Assembly (NCBI GenBank): GCA_947630315.1
Contig: CANRHA010000030.1
Location: forward strand, 1 to 12,574
Source: an uncultured Clostridia bacterium
GTDB lineage: Bacteria > Bacillota > Clostridia > Oscillospirales > Ruminococcaceae
DNA: 12,574 bases
Direction of reading: 5' to 3'
Below the pieces are notes generated by a model. It made no database searches. It was not told the origin of the DNA and was given only the letters and a program-made list of their open reading frames with translations. Position 1 is the stretch's first letter, and each line of letters opens with the position of its first letter. A program made the position numbers and the translations under genes. This document shows positions 5,398 to 11,950 of the stretch, one piece after another.

Positions 5398-6615
5398 ATG
5401 AAAAGGAGAAAAATCAAAAAGAGCAAACCGATGTTCAAAAAAAGGCGCTCCCCCGCTAAAACCGTGCTCAACGTTCTGCTGATAGCGGCGCTGCTGGCGG
5501 GCATAGCCTTTTTGGGCTACAGCGTCGGCAAGCCGATAGTTCAGTTTTTGCGGGATCGCCCGAACAGGGAAGTCTCTAACCCCGACGGTCCCGGGATAAC
5601 TACCGCCCCGCCCGAAACCGAGCCGGCGATAACCACCGCCCCGCCCGAAACGAGCGGCGCCGAGACCGAGCCCGAGCCTATAGTTGAGGAAAAATCCCCC
5701 GGAAAGGGTATCCTATACGTCTCGATACCGGCGGGAAGCGGGTTCGACGCAGGCGCGTATATAGATCAGCGGATAGAACAGGCGGTCCAGAACGGCTACG
5801 GCGGCATTGAGCTTGACCTTGTCTCGGTCGGCGGAAAGATCCTCTTTAATACGGCCAACGAACTCGCCGTGAGAAGCTCCGCAGTTCCGGCAGGGGCGAT
5901 ACCCGATCTTAAGGCGATCGCCGACAAGATAACCGCCGCGGGGCTTATACCCTACGCAAGGGTCTCGGCGCTTACCGATCACCTTGCAAGCTGGGATAAG
6001 AGCATCTGCTATCTGTTTGAAAACTCCACGAGCACATGGCTCGACGAATCGGTTTCAAACGGCGGCAAGCCCTGGATATCCGCGTTTTCTCAGGCGGCAA
6101 GGGATTACGTCTCGCTCACGGTAAAGGAGATATCCGACGCCGGATTTGAGGGCGTTATAGCCGCGGAGTTAGAGTTCCCGCCGTTCAGAAATTCCGATCT
6201 AAATTATGTCGGCCAAATCGTAAAGAGCGCCGACAGGTATAAAGGTCTTATCGAGTTTTCAAACTGCCTCGCCGACGCCGCAGGACAGGAAAAAACCTAC
6301 GCCGTCGAGGTCGACGCCGAGGATATCCTCTCGGGGCGCGCGGAGATACTTAAAGACCCTGCCGCGCTGAACTGTTCGGTTATTTATGTAAGATACAGCT
6401 CGGCGGCAGTTGGCACGAGAATTTCAAAGCCGGACGGCAGCGAGATATCATACGAGGGGCTTTCGGAGGCCGACAAGCTCAACGTGGTCTTCAAAACCGT
6501 CACAGAGGCGCTGGCCGGTTCGGGGAAGAAGATGATCCCGGCGGTGGCGGAAAGATCGGAAGCCGAAGCGCTTGAAGCCCTCGGCTACGACGTCGAAAAC
6601 TATATCGAATATTAA
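5398..6615 (+). CDS. Membrane-anchored DUF4015 (putative glycoside hydrolase)-like protein
   Basis: A 405-residue protein with a Lys/Arg-rich cytoplasmic N-terminus, one membrane anchor at about 23-44, a Thr/Pro/Glu-rich linker at about 60-97 and an extracytoplasmic domain from about 100. The domain resembles DUF4015 putative glycoside hydrolases: an opening strand GILYVSIP, repeated beta-alpha units (GYGGIELDLVS, GLIPYARVSAL) and WISAFSQAARDYV...DAGFEGVIAAELEFPP, which matches the family pattern D(P)-Y-S...V-AKE...LGFDEIQFDYIRFP. The acidic FDY residues of that motif are changed to AAE here, so catalysis is uncertain. SD AAGGAAG (5382-5388) is 9 nt from the ATG, 23 nt after the RnfA-like gene, so it is probably last in that operon; a terminator follows at once. 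Confidence 0.7.
   Translation: MKRRKIKKSKPMFKKRRSPAKTVLNVLLIAALLAGIAFLGYSVGKPIVQFLRDRPNREVSNPDGPGITTAPPETEPAITTAPPETSGAETEPEPIVEEKSPGKGILYVSIPAGSGFDAGAYIDQRIEQAVQNGYGGIELDLVSVGGKILFNTANELAVRSSAVPAGAIPDLKAIADKITAAGLIPYARVSALTDHLASWDKSICYLFENSTSTWLDESVSNGGKPWISAFSQAARDYVSLTVKEISDAGFEGVIAAELEFPPFRNSDLNYVGQIVKSADRYKGLIEFSNCLADAAGQEKTYAVEVDAEDILSGRAEILKDPAALNCSVIYVRYSSAAVGTRISKPDGSEISYEGLSEADKLNVVFKTVTEALAGSGKKMIPAVAERSEAEALEALGYDVENYIEY
5595..5651 (+). repeat. Direct repeat coding the Thr/Pro linker
   Basis: Two 24-bp copies at 5595-5618 and 5628-5651, one mismatch, period 33 bp. They encode the repeated ITTAPPET of the extracytoplasmic linker. Confidence 0.8.
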
Positions 6616-6622
6616 AGCAAAA

Positions 6623-6649
6623 GCCGGGGTAAATTCCCCGGCATTTTTT
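6623..6649. terminator. Bidirectional intrinsic terminator between convergent operons
   Basis: GCCGGGG (6623-6629), 6-nt loop, CCCCGGC (6636-6642), then A and six T on the plus strand. On the minus strand the hairpin is followed by TTTTGCTTT. It closes the Rnf-like operon and, 12 nt beyond the spoIVA stop, the sporulation operon. Confidence 0.88.
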
Positions 6650-6661
6650 GCGTCGATTTTT

Positions 6662-8137
6662 CTATATAAGCAGGCAGATAAGCCCCGAACAGCCCTCGTT
6701 GATTATTCTCTCTACCGCCTCGCGAAGCTTCTCGCGGGCGTCCTCGGGCAGGCGGGATAACTTCTGATGAAGCCCCTCGCTGACAAGCTCCGAAAGGCTC
6801 TTGCCGAATATGTTCGTATCCCATATCTTCTCGGGGTCGCGGTCAAAATCGTTCATCAGGTAGCCTATAAGCTCCTCGCTCTGCTTCTCGGAACCCACAA
6901 TAGGCTCGACCTCGGCAGAAATATCCGCGCGGATAAGATGGATAGACGGCGCGTTTGCCTTTAACCTTACGCCGTACTTCCCGCCCTGACGGATTATCTC
7001 CGGCTCGTCAAGGCTCAGCTCGCCCTCGTCGGGCATCACTATTCCGTAGCCGATTTTTTCAACCTGCTCGAGCGCGTCTGAGAACTTTTCAAACCTCTTT
7101 TTGAACCTGACAAGCTCCAAAATCGTCGGCATAAGCTCGTCGTCGCCAGAAATATCAAGCCCCGATTCCTCGCTCAGGACCTTGAAGAACAGACTGCCGT
7201 CAAGCTCTACCTTTATCTTGCATGCCCCGGTGCCGAGGTCTATTGAGGATATCTCTGAGCTTAAAACGTCCTCGCAGGAGGTTATTTCGGCGCAGAGGGA
7301 TTTTATATCCCTTAAATACTTTACCTTGTCGGCCGCCGCGCGTATTCCGCCAAAAATCTCCTCTTTGAGCCAATGGCCCTTAGAGAGGGTGTTCACCCAG
7401 CGGGGCATACTTACGCCTATCTCCTTGACCGGGAAGGCGTAGAGCAGCGACGTTATTATCCTTTGAATGTCGTCGCCGGTCATTGTCAGGCAGTTTACCG
7501 GTATTACCGATACGCCATACCTTTCGCGTAGGCTCTCGCAGAGGGTTTCGGTGCGCTCCGAGGTCTCATCGGCGGTATTCATAAGAACAACAAACGGCTT
7601 GCCAAGCTCGCTGAGCTCGCTTATTACCCTCTGCTCGCATTCCTCATACTCGTCGCGTTCAAGCCCCGACACCGAGCCGTCCGTAGTAACGACTATCCCG
7701 ACGGTGGAATGCTCGGTTATTACCTTCTGAGTGCCTATCTCCGCGGCCATGTTGAACGGGACCTCGGTGTCGAACCAGGGCGTTCTGACCATTCGCGGGG
7801 CGTCGTTCTCGATATACCCCACCGCCGAGGGGATTATATACCCTACGCAGTCGATCATTCTTATATTTACCGTCGCGGTCTGGTCGAGGGTGACGGCTAC
7901 GGCCTCCTCGGGGATAAATTTAGGCTCGGTCGTCATTATCGTCTTTCCCGCCGAGGCCTGCGGAAGCTCATCTACAGTGCGGTCGCGCATGAACCTGTCG
8001 GGTATGTTCGGGATAACAAGCTCCTCCATGAAGCGCCTTATAAAGGTTGATTTTCCGCTCCTGACCGGGCCGACTACCCCGATGTAAACGTCGCCGCCGG
8101 TGCGCTCGGAAATGCTCTTATAAATGCTTGATGACAT
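6662..8137 (-). CDS. spoIVA: Stage IV sporulation protein A, coat-basement ATPase
   Basis: SpoIVA is the ATP-hydrolysing cytoskeletal protein that polymerises on the mother-cell face of the forespore outer membrane to form the base of the spore coat. The 491 residues match the usual length. Seen: a Walker A loop GPVRSGKST at 23-31, the sensor pair Thr69-Thr70 in IMTTEPKF, Walker B-type RMIDCVGY, the long SpoIVA-specific middle and C-terminal parts, and the typical hydrophobic end GLICLLI needed for membrane targeting in the family. The ATG at 8137 follows AAGGAGG with 6-nt spacing. It lies 11 nt after the SPOCS/LysM gene and is surely co-transcribed with it, probably under a mother-cell sigma-E-type promoter. 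Confidence 0.97.
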   Translation of the reverse strand: MSSSIYKSISERTGGDVYIGVVGPVRSGKSTFIRRFMEELVIPNIPDRFMRDRTVDELPQASAGKTIMTTEPKFIPEEAVAVTLDQTATVNIRMIDCVGYIIPSAVGYIENDAPRMVRTPWFDTEVPFNMAAEIGTQKVITEHSTVGIVVTTDGSVSGLERDEYEECEQRVISELSELGKPFVVLMNTADETSERTETLCESLRERYGVSVIPVNCLTMTGDDIQRIITSLLYAFPVKEIGVSMPRWVNTLSKGHWLKEEIFGGIRAAADKVKYLRDIKSLCAEITSCEDVLSSEISSIDLGTGACKIKVELDGSLFFKVLSEESGLDISGDDELMPTILELVRFKKRFEKFSDALEQVEKIGYGIVMPDEGELSLDEPEIIRQGGKYGVRLKANAPSIHLIRADISAEVEPIVGSEKQSEELIGYLMNDFDRDPEKIWDTNIFGKSLSELVSEGLHQKLSRLPEDAREKLREAVERIINEGCSGLICLLI

Positions 8138-8148
8138 ATTTTTCCTCC

Positions 8149-9681
8149 TTATTCTATGGGAATCAAAAGCATACAGCCCGATTCTACCGCTTCGCCGTCG
8201 ATGTCGTTTTCCTCAATTATGGCCGAAAGACTCGCACGGCAGCGCTTTGCAATTTCCCACGGTTTTTCGCCCCTCTCGGCGTAATAAAGCTTCAACGAAC
8301 AGTCGCGGTCGCGCTCGACCGGCTTTGTCTCATCTAACCTGATATCGCCGATAAAGCTTTTGGGCTTTGCCTCGCAGATATATCCCCTGAGCTTCAGATC
8401 GACGGTGACTTCTATTGCGTTTGAGCTTACAAGGTTATACGCGGTCGAGCCTACCGATATCCTGATATCCGAGCCGGGGCAGTCGCACGCCGGGTCGTCG
8501 AGTTCATGTTCAAAGGCGGCTTCGGCCTCAAGGCACACCGGCTTGCCCGATTCGTTCTTTGCAAAAACCGTCACGACCGCCTTGCCGCTTATTGCGCTTT
8601 TTCCGTTTGATTTCTTTATGACCGCCGCGGCACCTGCGGGTTCGGCGCAGGCAAAGAGAACGTTTCTTATTTCGCCCTCGCTGTATGTAAGCGTCGCCTT
8701 GGCCTTATGGGCTTCGTTTACCGTCGTAGGAACGCATTCTATCGCGCATTCGCACAGCTCGGCCTCGGCGGCGTATTCGGTTGAAAATACGTCGTCGGCA
8801 AGGTTTGCGCTTTCAAACTTCAGCGCAAGACAGCTGATCTCAACCCCCAGCTCGCATTCTATCTTGGCAGGCTCGCTCTTCGGAACCGGCCTTATCGCGC
8901 AGCTGCAGACCGTCGCGTCTACATATACGTCAAACCGCTCGTCAAGCCCCTCTACGTCCGAGACCTGTGAAAACGGGAGATCGAAACTTATGCGCTCTAT
9001 CTCTCCCCCGCCCTCGGGGATATATATAACGTTCACGGCGGCCTCGCCCTTGGTAAGAAGCTTGCCCGAGAGTATTTTCTTTTCGGCCGATGTGACTGCG
9101 GCGTCGGCCCTTAAAACTACCCCGACCGGCGGCTTGGTCTCGATAATTTCGACCTCGTCGATCACCGTTACGCGCTTGGTTATAAAAACGCGCTTTGAGG
9201 GGTATGTGACAAGCGTCTTTCTGAGCTGTATTCCGCCGCCCGCCGCCATTGTCACCGCCTGCTTGGGTTCGTCGCACATCACCCTGAGCCTCACCGATAT
9301 CACCCCTCTTACGTCGATTCGGCGCTTATTTACTACCCGGCAGCTCTTTGAACAGGTCTCCGGCTCGATGTAAATTGCTGGCTGCTTTGCAGGATATCCC
9401 AGATCCGCGGAGCGATCATAGGACAAAACCTGTTCGACCGCCGAAATTTCGCCGCTTTCCGAGGCGTATACCACCCTCACCAGCGCAGTAAGCTCGTAGC
9501 TGAGCTTTGAACCGTTCTGAGTCTTTTTTGCCGCCGACGGGTAGATGCGGCAGCTTAAAACCTTGAAGATCTCGGGGCAGTAATCGGGAAGAACGTAATC
9601 CAGCTCGACCGACTGCTCGCTCACCGTATCGAGCAGAACCCTCTGAACGGTGAAGTTTTCTCTTGTAAGCTTAATCTCCAT
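8149..9681 (-). CDS. sipL: SipL-type SPOCS (DUF3794) and LysM protein
   Basis: Resembles SipL of Clostridioides difficile, the partner that binds SpoIVA and is needed for coat encasement (functional counterpart of Bacillus SpoVID). The 510-residue protein has an N-terminal region and SPOCS/DUF3794-type beta-rich repeats (about 20-140, 170-310 and 330-450), then a C-terminal LysM at about 463-510 (YYAERGEKPWEIAKRC...LLIPIE). LysM is the part that contacts SpoIVA in C. difficile. The ATG at 9681 was chosen because AGGAGG lies 4 nt upstream; an open frame extends 17 codons further without such a site and without family sequence. Directly upstream of spoIVA, a clear two-gene sporulation operon. 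Symbol assigned by domain order and context. Confidence 0.9.
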   Translation of the reverse strand: MEIKLTRENFTVQRVLLDTVSEQSVELDYVLPDYCPEIFKVLSCRIYPSAAKKTQNGSKLSYELTALVRVVYASESGEISAVEQVLSYDRSADLGYPAKQPAIYIEPETCSKSCRVVNKRRIDVRGVISVRLRVMCDEPKQAVTMAAGGGIQLRKTLVTYPSKRVFITKRVTVIDEVEIIETKPPVGVVLRADAAVTSAEKKILSGKLLTKGEAAVNVIYIPEGGGEIERISFDLPFSQVSDVEGLDERFDVYVDATVCSCAIRPVPKSEPAKIECELGVEISCLALKFESANLADDVFSTEYAAEAELCECAIECVPTTVNEAHKAKATLTYSEGEIRNVLFACAEPAGAAAVIKKSNGKSAISGKAVVTVFAKNESGKPVCLEAEAAFEHELDDPACDCPGSDIRISVGSTAYNLVSSNAIEVTVDLKLRGYICEAKPKSFIGDIRLDETKPVERDRDCSLKLYYAERGEKPWEIAKRCRASLSAIIEENDIDGEAVESGCMLLIPIE

Positions 9682-9704
9682 AATGCCTCCTGTAAGAATG
9701 TTTT

Positions 9705-9725
9705 CAGATGTCAGATGACAGATAG
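9705..9725. repeat. Heptamer repeat block D in the sipL leader
   Basis: Plus-strand units CAGATGT, CAGATGA, CAGATAG: three 7-nt units of the same AGAT pattern as the TAGATGT heptamers at 1272-1448, but starting with C. They lie in the expected untranslated leader of sipL. Confidence 0.6.
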
Positions 9726-9754
9726 ATATCATGTCTTCGATAAATTCTATTCGG

Positions 9755-9783
9755 CTTGTATCACAATAATTACTTATTTATAA
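9755..9783 (-). promoter_or_regulatory. Possible sigma-E-type promoter of sipL-spoIVA
   Basis: Minus strand: TTATAAA (9783-9777), 14-nt spacer, GATACAAG (9762-9755), resembling the sigma-E pattern ATA...CATACAAT. The predicted leader is about 67 nt. The match is partial; it is favoured mainly because this operon should be sigma-E dependent and no good sigma-A site is seen. Confidence 0.35.
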
Positions 9784-9819
9784 AAAAACTTTGGCGGCCG
9801 CCATATTTGGCAAGCCGCC
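9782..9819 (-). terminator. Second hairpin with T-tract ahead of sipL
   Basis: Minus strand: GGCGGC, TT, GCCA, loop AATA, TGGC, G, GCCGCC, then AAAG and seven T (9788-9782). The 4-nt gap before the T-tract weakens it as a terminator. It may be a back-up to the terminator at 9852-9878, insulating the sporulation operon from the strong promoter upstream. Confidence 0.5.
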
Positions 9820-9851
9820 GGAACAATCAGCAAAAAATCACGGAAACAGAC

Positions 9852-9878
9852 AAAAAAAGAAGCGGTGCAGACCGCCTC
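9852..9878 (-). terminator. Intrinsic terminator of the candidate RNA
   Basis: Minus strand: GAGGCGGT (9878-9871), loop CTGC, ACCGCTTC (9866-9859) with one G-U pair, then seven T (9858-9852). An A-tract on the 5' side makes it usable on the plus strand too, though there the stem has an A-C mismatch. Confidence 0.85.
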
Positions 9879-9921
9879 TTTTTTATATATATAAAGTTTA
9901 CAGAGTCTAATTTAGGTACCG

Positions 9922-10217
9922 CTACGCGGTTTTGAACCTCTTCATCGGATTCACGCCTTTCAAAGGATTTTAAAGAATTTTGTGTTTGTTTACAATCATC
10001 GGAATCATCTCCGTGGAAGTTTTCTTTACCTTTTAGTGTATGAATCGAAGGTTAAAGCTTAGTTGTATGCCGGACTCACCTCTTTCGGTTTATTTTGGTT
10101 TCAAATCCAGGATCTTGCCAGTTTCATGTTGATCACATTCTTTCAGATTTAGTTCGTCAGCAGTTGGTTGGCGACTTACTGTTCAGGATGCCTCTTCATT
10201 GGAACCGTCTCCTTTTT
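9922..10217 (-). repeat. Array of related segments with tiny SD-preceded ORFs
   Basis: Three segments have an SD-like run, a spacer of 9-10 nt and a mini-ORF. ATG at 10199 (AAAAAGGAG before it) encodes MKRHPEQ and ends at 10176. ATG at 9999 (CGGAG) encodes MIVNKHKIL, ending at 9970. ATG at 9945 (GAAAGG) encodes MKRFKTA, ending at 9922. A fourth, weaker one starts at 10127 (MKLARSWI, end 10101), and a fifth segment near 10080-10060 keeps the GGTGAGTCCGG pattern but has ATA instead of ATG. Two of the peptides start MKR. Translation is unproven; the purine runs could also be protein-binding sites. Confidence 0.4.
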
Positions 10218-10264
10218 AAGTGATTGGCTTGTGCCGTCTTTGTCTTATCTCTTTCTGTGACTAT

Positions 10265-10314
10265 AATATAACACACTTTTTGGTGAATGTCAACACTTTT
10301 TTTAAAAATTTTTC
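10265..10314 (-). promoter_or_regulatory. Very strong sigma-A promoter with UP element
   Basis: Minus strand: TTGACA (10293-10288), 17-nt spacer, TATATT (10270-10265). Directly upstream at 10314-10294 is an A/T-tract array (A5 T5 A7 then GTG) that fits the full UP-element consensus at nearly all positions. Such promoters normally drive stable RNAs. Expected start near 10258. Confidence 0.85.
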
Positions 10315-10351
10315 AAAAAATTTATTTAACATTTTGTTTACAATAAACCAC

Positions 10352-10380
10352 TTGACTTCAGGCTGGAAATAGTGTATAGT
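10352..10380 (+). promoter_or_regulatory. Plus-strand sigma-A promoter aimed at a terminator
   Basis: TTGACT (10352-10357), 17-nt spacer, TATAGT (10375-10380); start expected near 10387. It is divergent from the strong minus-strand promoter about 60 bp away. No plus-strand gene follows. Confidence 0.7.
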
Positions 10381-10390
10381 AATAATGTTG

Positions 10391-10423
10391 CGGGCAGCTC
10401 AGAGGGCTGCCCGAAGGTTTTTT
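10391..10423 (+). terminator. Intrinsic terminator just after the plus-strand promoter
   Basis: CGGGCAGC (10391-10398), 7-nt loop, GCTGCCCG (10406-10413), AAGG, then six T (10418-10423). With the promoter at 10352-10380 it would yield an RNA of only about 37 nt. The 4-nt gap before the T-tract makes it less than ideal. Confidence 0.65.
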
Positions 10424-10434
10424 ATATATAAAAC

Positions 10435-10465
10435 AACCCCGCCCGATATACTCCGGGCCGGGGTT
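10435..10465. terminator. Bidirectional terminator of the pepF-glk-ruvX operon
   Basis: AACCCCGCCCG (10435-10445), 8-nt loop, then CGGG, a bulged C and CGGGGTT (10454-10465). Followed on plus by TTGATTTTTT and on minus by GTTTTAT. It lies 15 nt beyond the ruvX stop. Confidence 0.8.
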
Positions 10466-10480
10466 TTGATTTTTTGGCGC

Positions 10481-10906
10481 CTACGCTTCTCCCTTTTTTC
10501 TCCTGTAATCGAGATAGCTTTCGAGTATAAGCGTGGCGGCGACGGTATCTATGACTTTTTTTCGCTTTTTGCCGCGCACATTCGTCTCGTTGAGTATCCC
10601 CGCGGCCTGAACGGTCGTCACCCGCTCGTCCCATAAAACGGCTTTTACGCCGCTTTCGCGCTCTATCCTTGCGGCAAGCTCCTCGCAGAGCCGCGCGCGC
10701 GGGCCGAGGCTTCCGTCCATGTTCACCGGGTGGCCGACAACGACAAGCTCGCTCCCCTGCTCCGAAATGCTCTCAAGTATCCTTTTAAAGCACTTCTCCG
10801 GGCTTTTCTCAAAAAGCGTTCCGAGGGGCGCGGCAATCGATTCGCTCGCGTCGCAGTATGCAAGGCCGGTTCTTGAATCTCCGTAGTCGATGGCTAAAAT
10901 CTTCAT
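10481..10906 (-). CDS. ruvX: YqgF/RuvX family putative Holliday junction resolvase / pre-16S rRNA nuclease
   Basis: RNase H-fold nuclease family found in nearly all bacteria; members are linked to pre-16S rRNA 5'-end maturation and to Holliday junction resolution. Counting from the ATG at 10906 the protein has 141 residues, the usual size. Motifs seen: KILAIDYGDSRTG with the first catalytic Asp7, VVVGHPVNMDGS, VLWDERVTTVQA with the acidic pair, and DTVAATLILESYL carrying the last Asp. The start at 10906 (MKILAID) matches the family N-terminus and has a GGCGG 8 nt upstream; an in-frame ATG at 10921 would add five residues with little SD. It is the last gene of a minus-strand operon after pepF and glucokinase, followed by a terminator. 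Confidence 0.93.
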   Translation of the reverse strand: MKILAIDYGDSRTGLAYCDASESIAAPLGTLFEKSPEKCFKRILESISEQGSELVVVGHPVNMDGSLGPRARLCEELAARIERESGVKAVLWDERVTTVQAAGILNETNVRGKKRKKVIDTVAATLILESYLDYRRKKGEA

Positions 10907-10960
10907 TAAAATTACCGCCATTCTTTGATTTTTAAGATTCCAAACGCGCCGGAACCTGAT

Positions 10961-11926
10961 TTACTTTTCGGCCTGCGCCCTCTTTTGGAGGCCCAAAAAC
11001 GCCGCGCCGATTATTCCCGCCTCGTTGCCGAGGGTCGCCCTTACTATCGCGGTGTTGTTGGCCGAGCGCTTTGAATATACCTGTTCCTTAACGCTCTCGC
11101 GCAGCGGTATCATCAGCGCGTCGCCTTCGTTGCACACCCCTCCGCCTATGCAGAGGACCTCGGGCTGGAAAATGTTGATAGTGTTGGCTATGCCGATCGC
11201 AAGGTACTTGATGTACTTATCTACTACCTTCTTTGCCGATTCGTCTCCGGCCCTCATCGCATTAAAGGCGAGCCTTCCCGAAACGTGATCCCCCATCATC
11301 TCGTGCATTTTTGAGGCCGGGTCGGCGTCCATCGCCTCTTTCGTCATTCTTATGAGACCGGTGGCCGAGCTGAACACCTCAAAGCAGCCCCTGCGCCCGC
11401 AGGTGCATTCGGGGCCGTCCGCCTCGATAACCATATGGCCTATCTCGGCGCCGGCAAAATTGAATCCCGAATATATCTTGTCGTCGATGATTATTCCGCC
11501 GCCCACTCCCGTTCCGAGGGTTATGCATACCGCGTTGTGGGTTCCCTTTGCCGAGCCGGCGACAAATTCTCCGTAGGCGGCCGCGTTGGCGTCGTTTTCA
11601 ACATAAACCGGCTTTCCGAGTTCTTTTTTAATGTACTCCGCAACCGGCTCGTTGTAAAAATCGAGGTTGTTTGAATATTCTATTATCCCCGTCTCGCTGT
11701 TTACCGTTCCGGGAGAACCTATTCCCACCGCCTCTATGTCGTCTAAGGTGAGGCCGGCCTTTTCGACCGCCTCGGCGGCGGCCTTTGCCATATCCTTGCA
11801 GATCTCCGCGCAGAGGCGAGGCCTGAGGGTAGGGGTAGAGGTCTTTACAAGAATGTTGAACTGCGAATCCACAACTCCGGCGGCTATGTTCGTTCCGCCG
11901 AGGTCTATACCTATATAGTATTTCAT
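10961..11926 (-). CDS. glk: ROK-family glucokinase
   Basis: Cytoplasmic sugar kinase of the ROK family, most likely phosphorylating glucose to glucose 6-phosphate with ATP. The 321 residues have the ATP-binding DLGGTN at 8-13, the sugar-binding and catalytic region ENDANAAAYGE with Asp112 as base, the LGTGVGGG phosphate loop at 137-144, and the ROK zinc site formed by His164 and Cys174, Cys176 and Cys181 in ECTCGRRGCFE. No N-terminal DNA-binding domain is present, so it is a kinase and not a ROK repressor. The ATG is preceded by AAGGAGA. It lies 24 nt after pepF and about 54 nt ahead of ruvX in one operon. Substrate other than glucose cannot be excluded from sequence. Confidence 0.94.
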   Translation of the reverse strand: MKYYIGIDLGGTNIAAGVVDSQFNILVKTSTPTLRPRLCAEICKDMAKAAAEAVEKAGLTLDDIEAVGIGSPGTVNSETGIIEYSNNLDFYNEPVAEYIKKELGKPVYVENDANAAAYGEFVAGSAKGTHNAVCITLGTGVGGGIIIDDKIYSGFNFAGAEIGHMVIEADGPECTCGRRGCFEVFSSATGLIRMTKEAMDADPASKMHEMMGDHVSGRLAFNAMRAGDESAKKVVDKYIKYLAIGIANTINIFQPEVLCIGGGVCNEGDALMIPLRESVKEQVYSKRSANNTAIVRATLGNEAGIIGAAFLGLQKRAQAEK

Positions 11927-11950
11927 TTGCTTTCTCCTTGGGTCAGATTG

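Larger units (their letters stand above)
9852..10258 (-). ncRNA. Candidate abundant RNA of about 400 nt, family unknown
   Basis: A self-contained transcription unit: consensus promoter with UP element at one end, intrinsic terminator at the other, and no ORF longer than about ten codons in the expected sense. It is more AT-rich than the flanking genes. Visible internal structure: a hairpin ACCGC-GTA-GCGGT (9930-9918), a short possible closing helix between ACAGA at the 5' end (10258-10254) and TCTGT (9904-9900), and five loosely repeated segments of the type GGAG-N-TTCC-GATGAAGAGG spaced 54-72 nt. I looked for tmRNA, RNase P RNA and SRP RNA signature strings and did not find them. It could be a regulatory RNA, a structural RNA of a family I cannot recall, or an mRNA for tiny peptides. 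The transcript is inference from the flanking signals. Confidence 0.6.

Noticed and set aside
8360..9373. 337-codon open frame on the plus strand
   Set aside because: It is entirely antisense to sipL, Ser/Thr-rich in the way of a shadow frame, with no SD or recognisable domain.
9682..9732. Upstream in-frame start for sipL at 9732
   Set aside because: The extra 17 residues overlap heptamer repeats and have no SD, while AGGAGG sits just before the ATG at 9681.
9852..10258. Candidate RNA as tmRNA, RNase P RNA or SRP RNA
   Set aside because: No TTCGA...CCA acceptor end, no GAGGAAAGTCC/ACAGAA pair in the right order, and no GGTCAGG...GGAAGGAAGCAGC core; a GAGGTGAGTCCGG stretch only superficially resembles RNase P.
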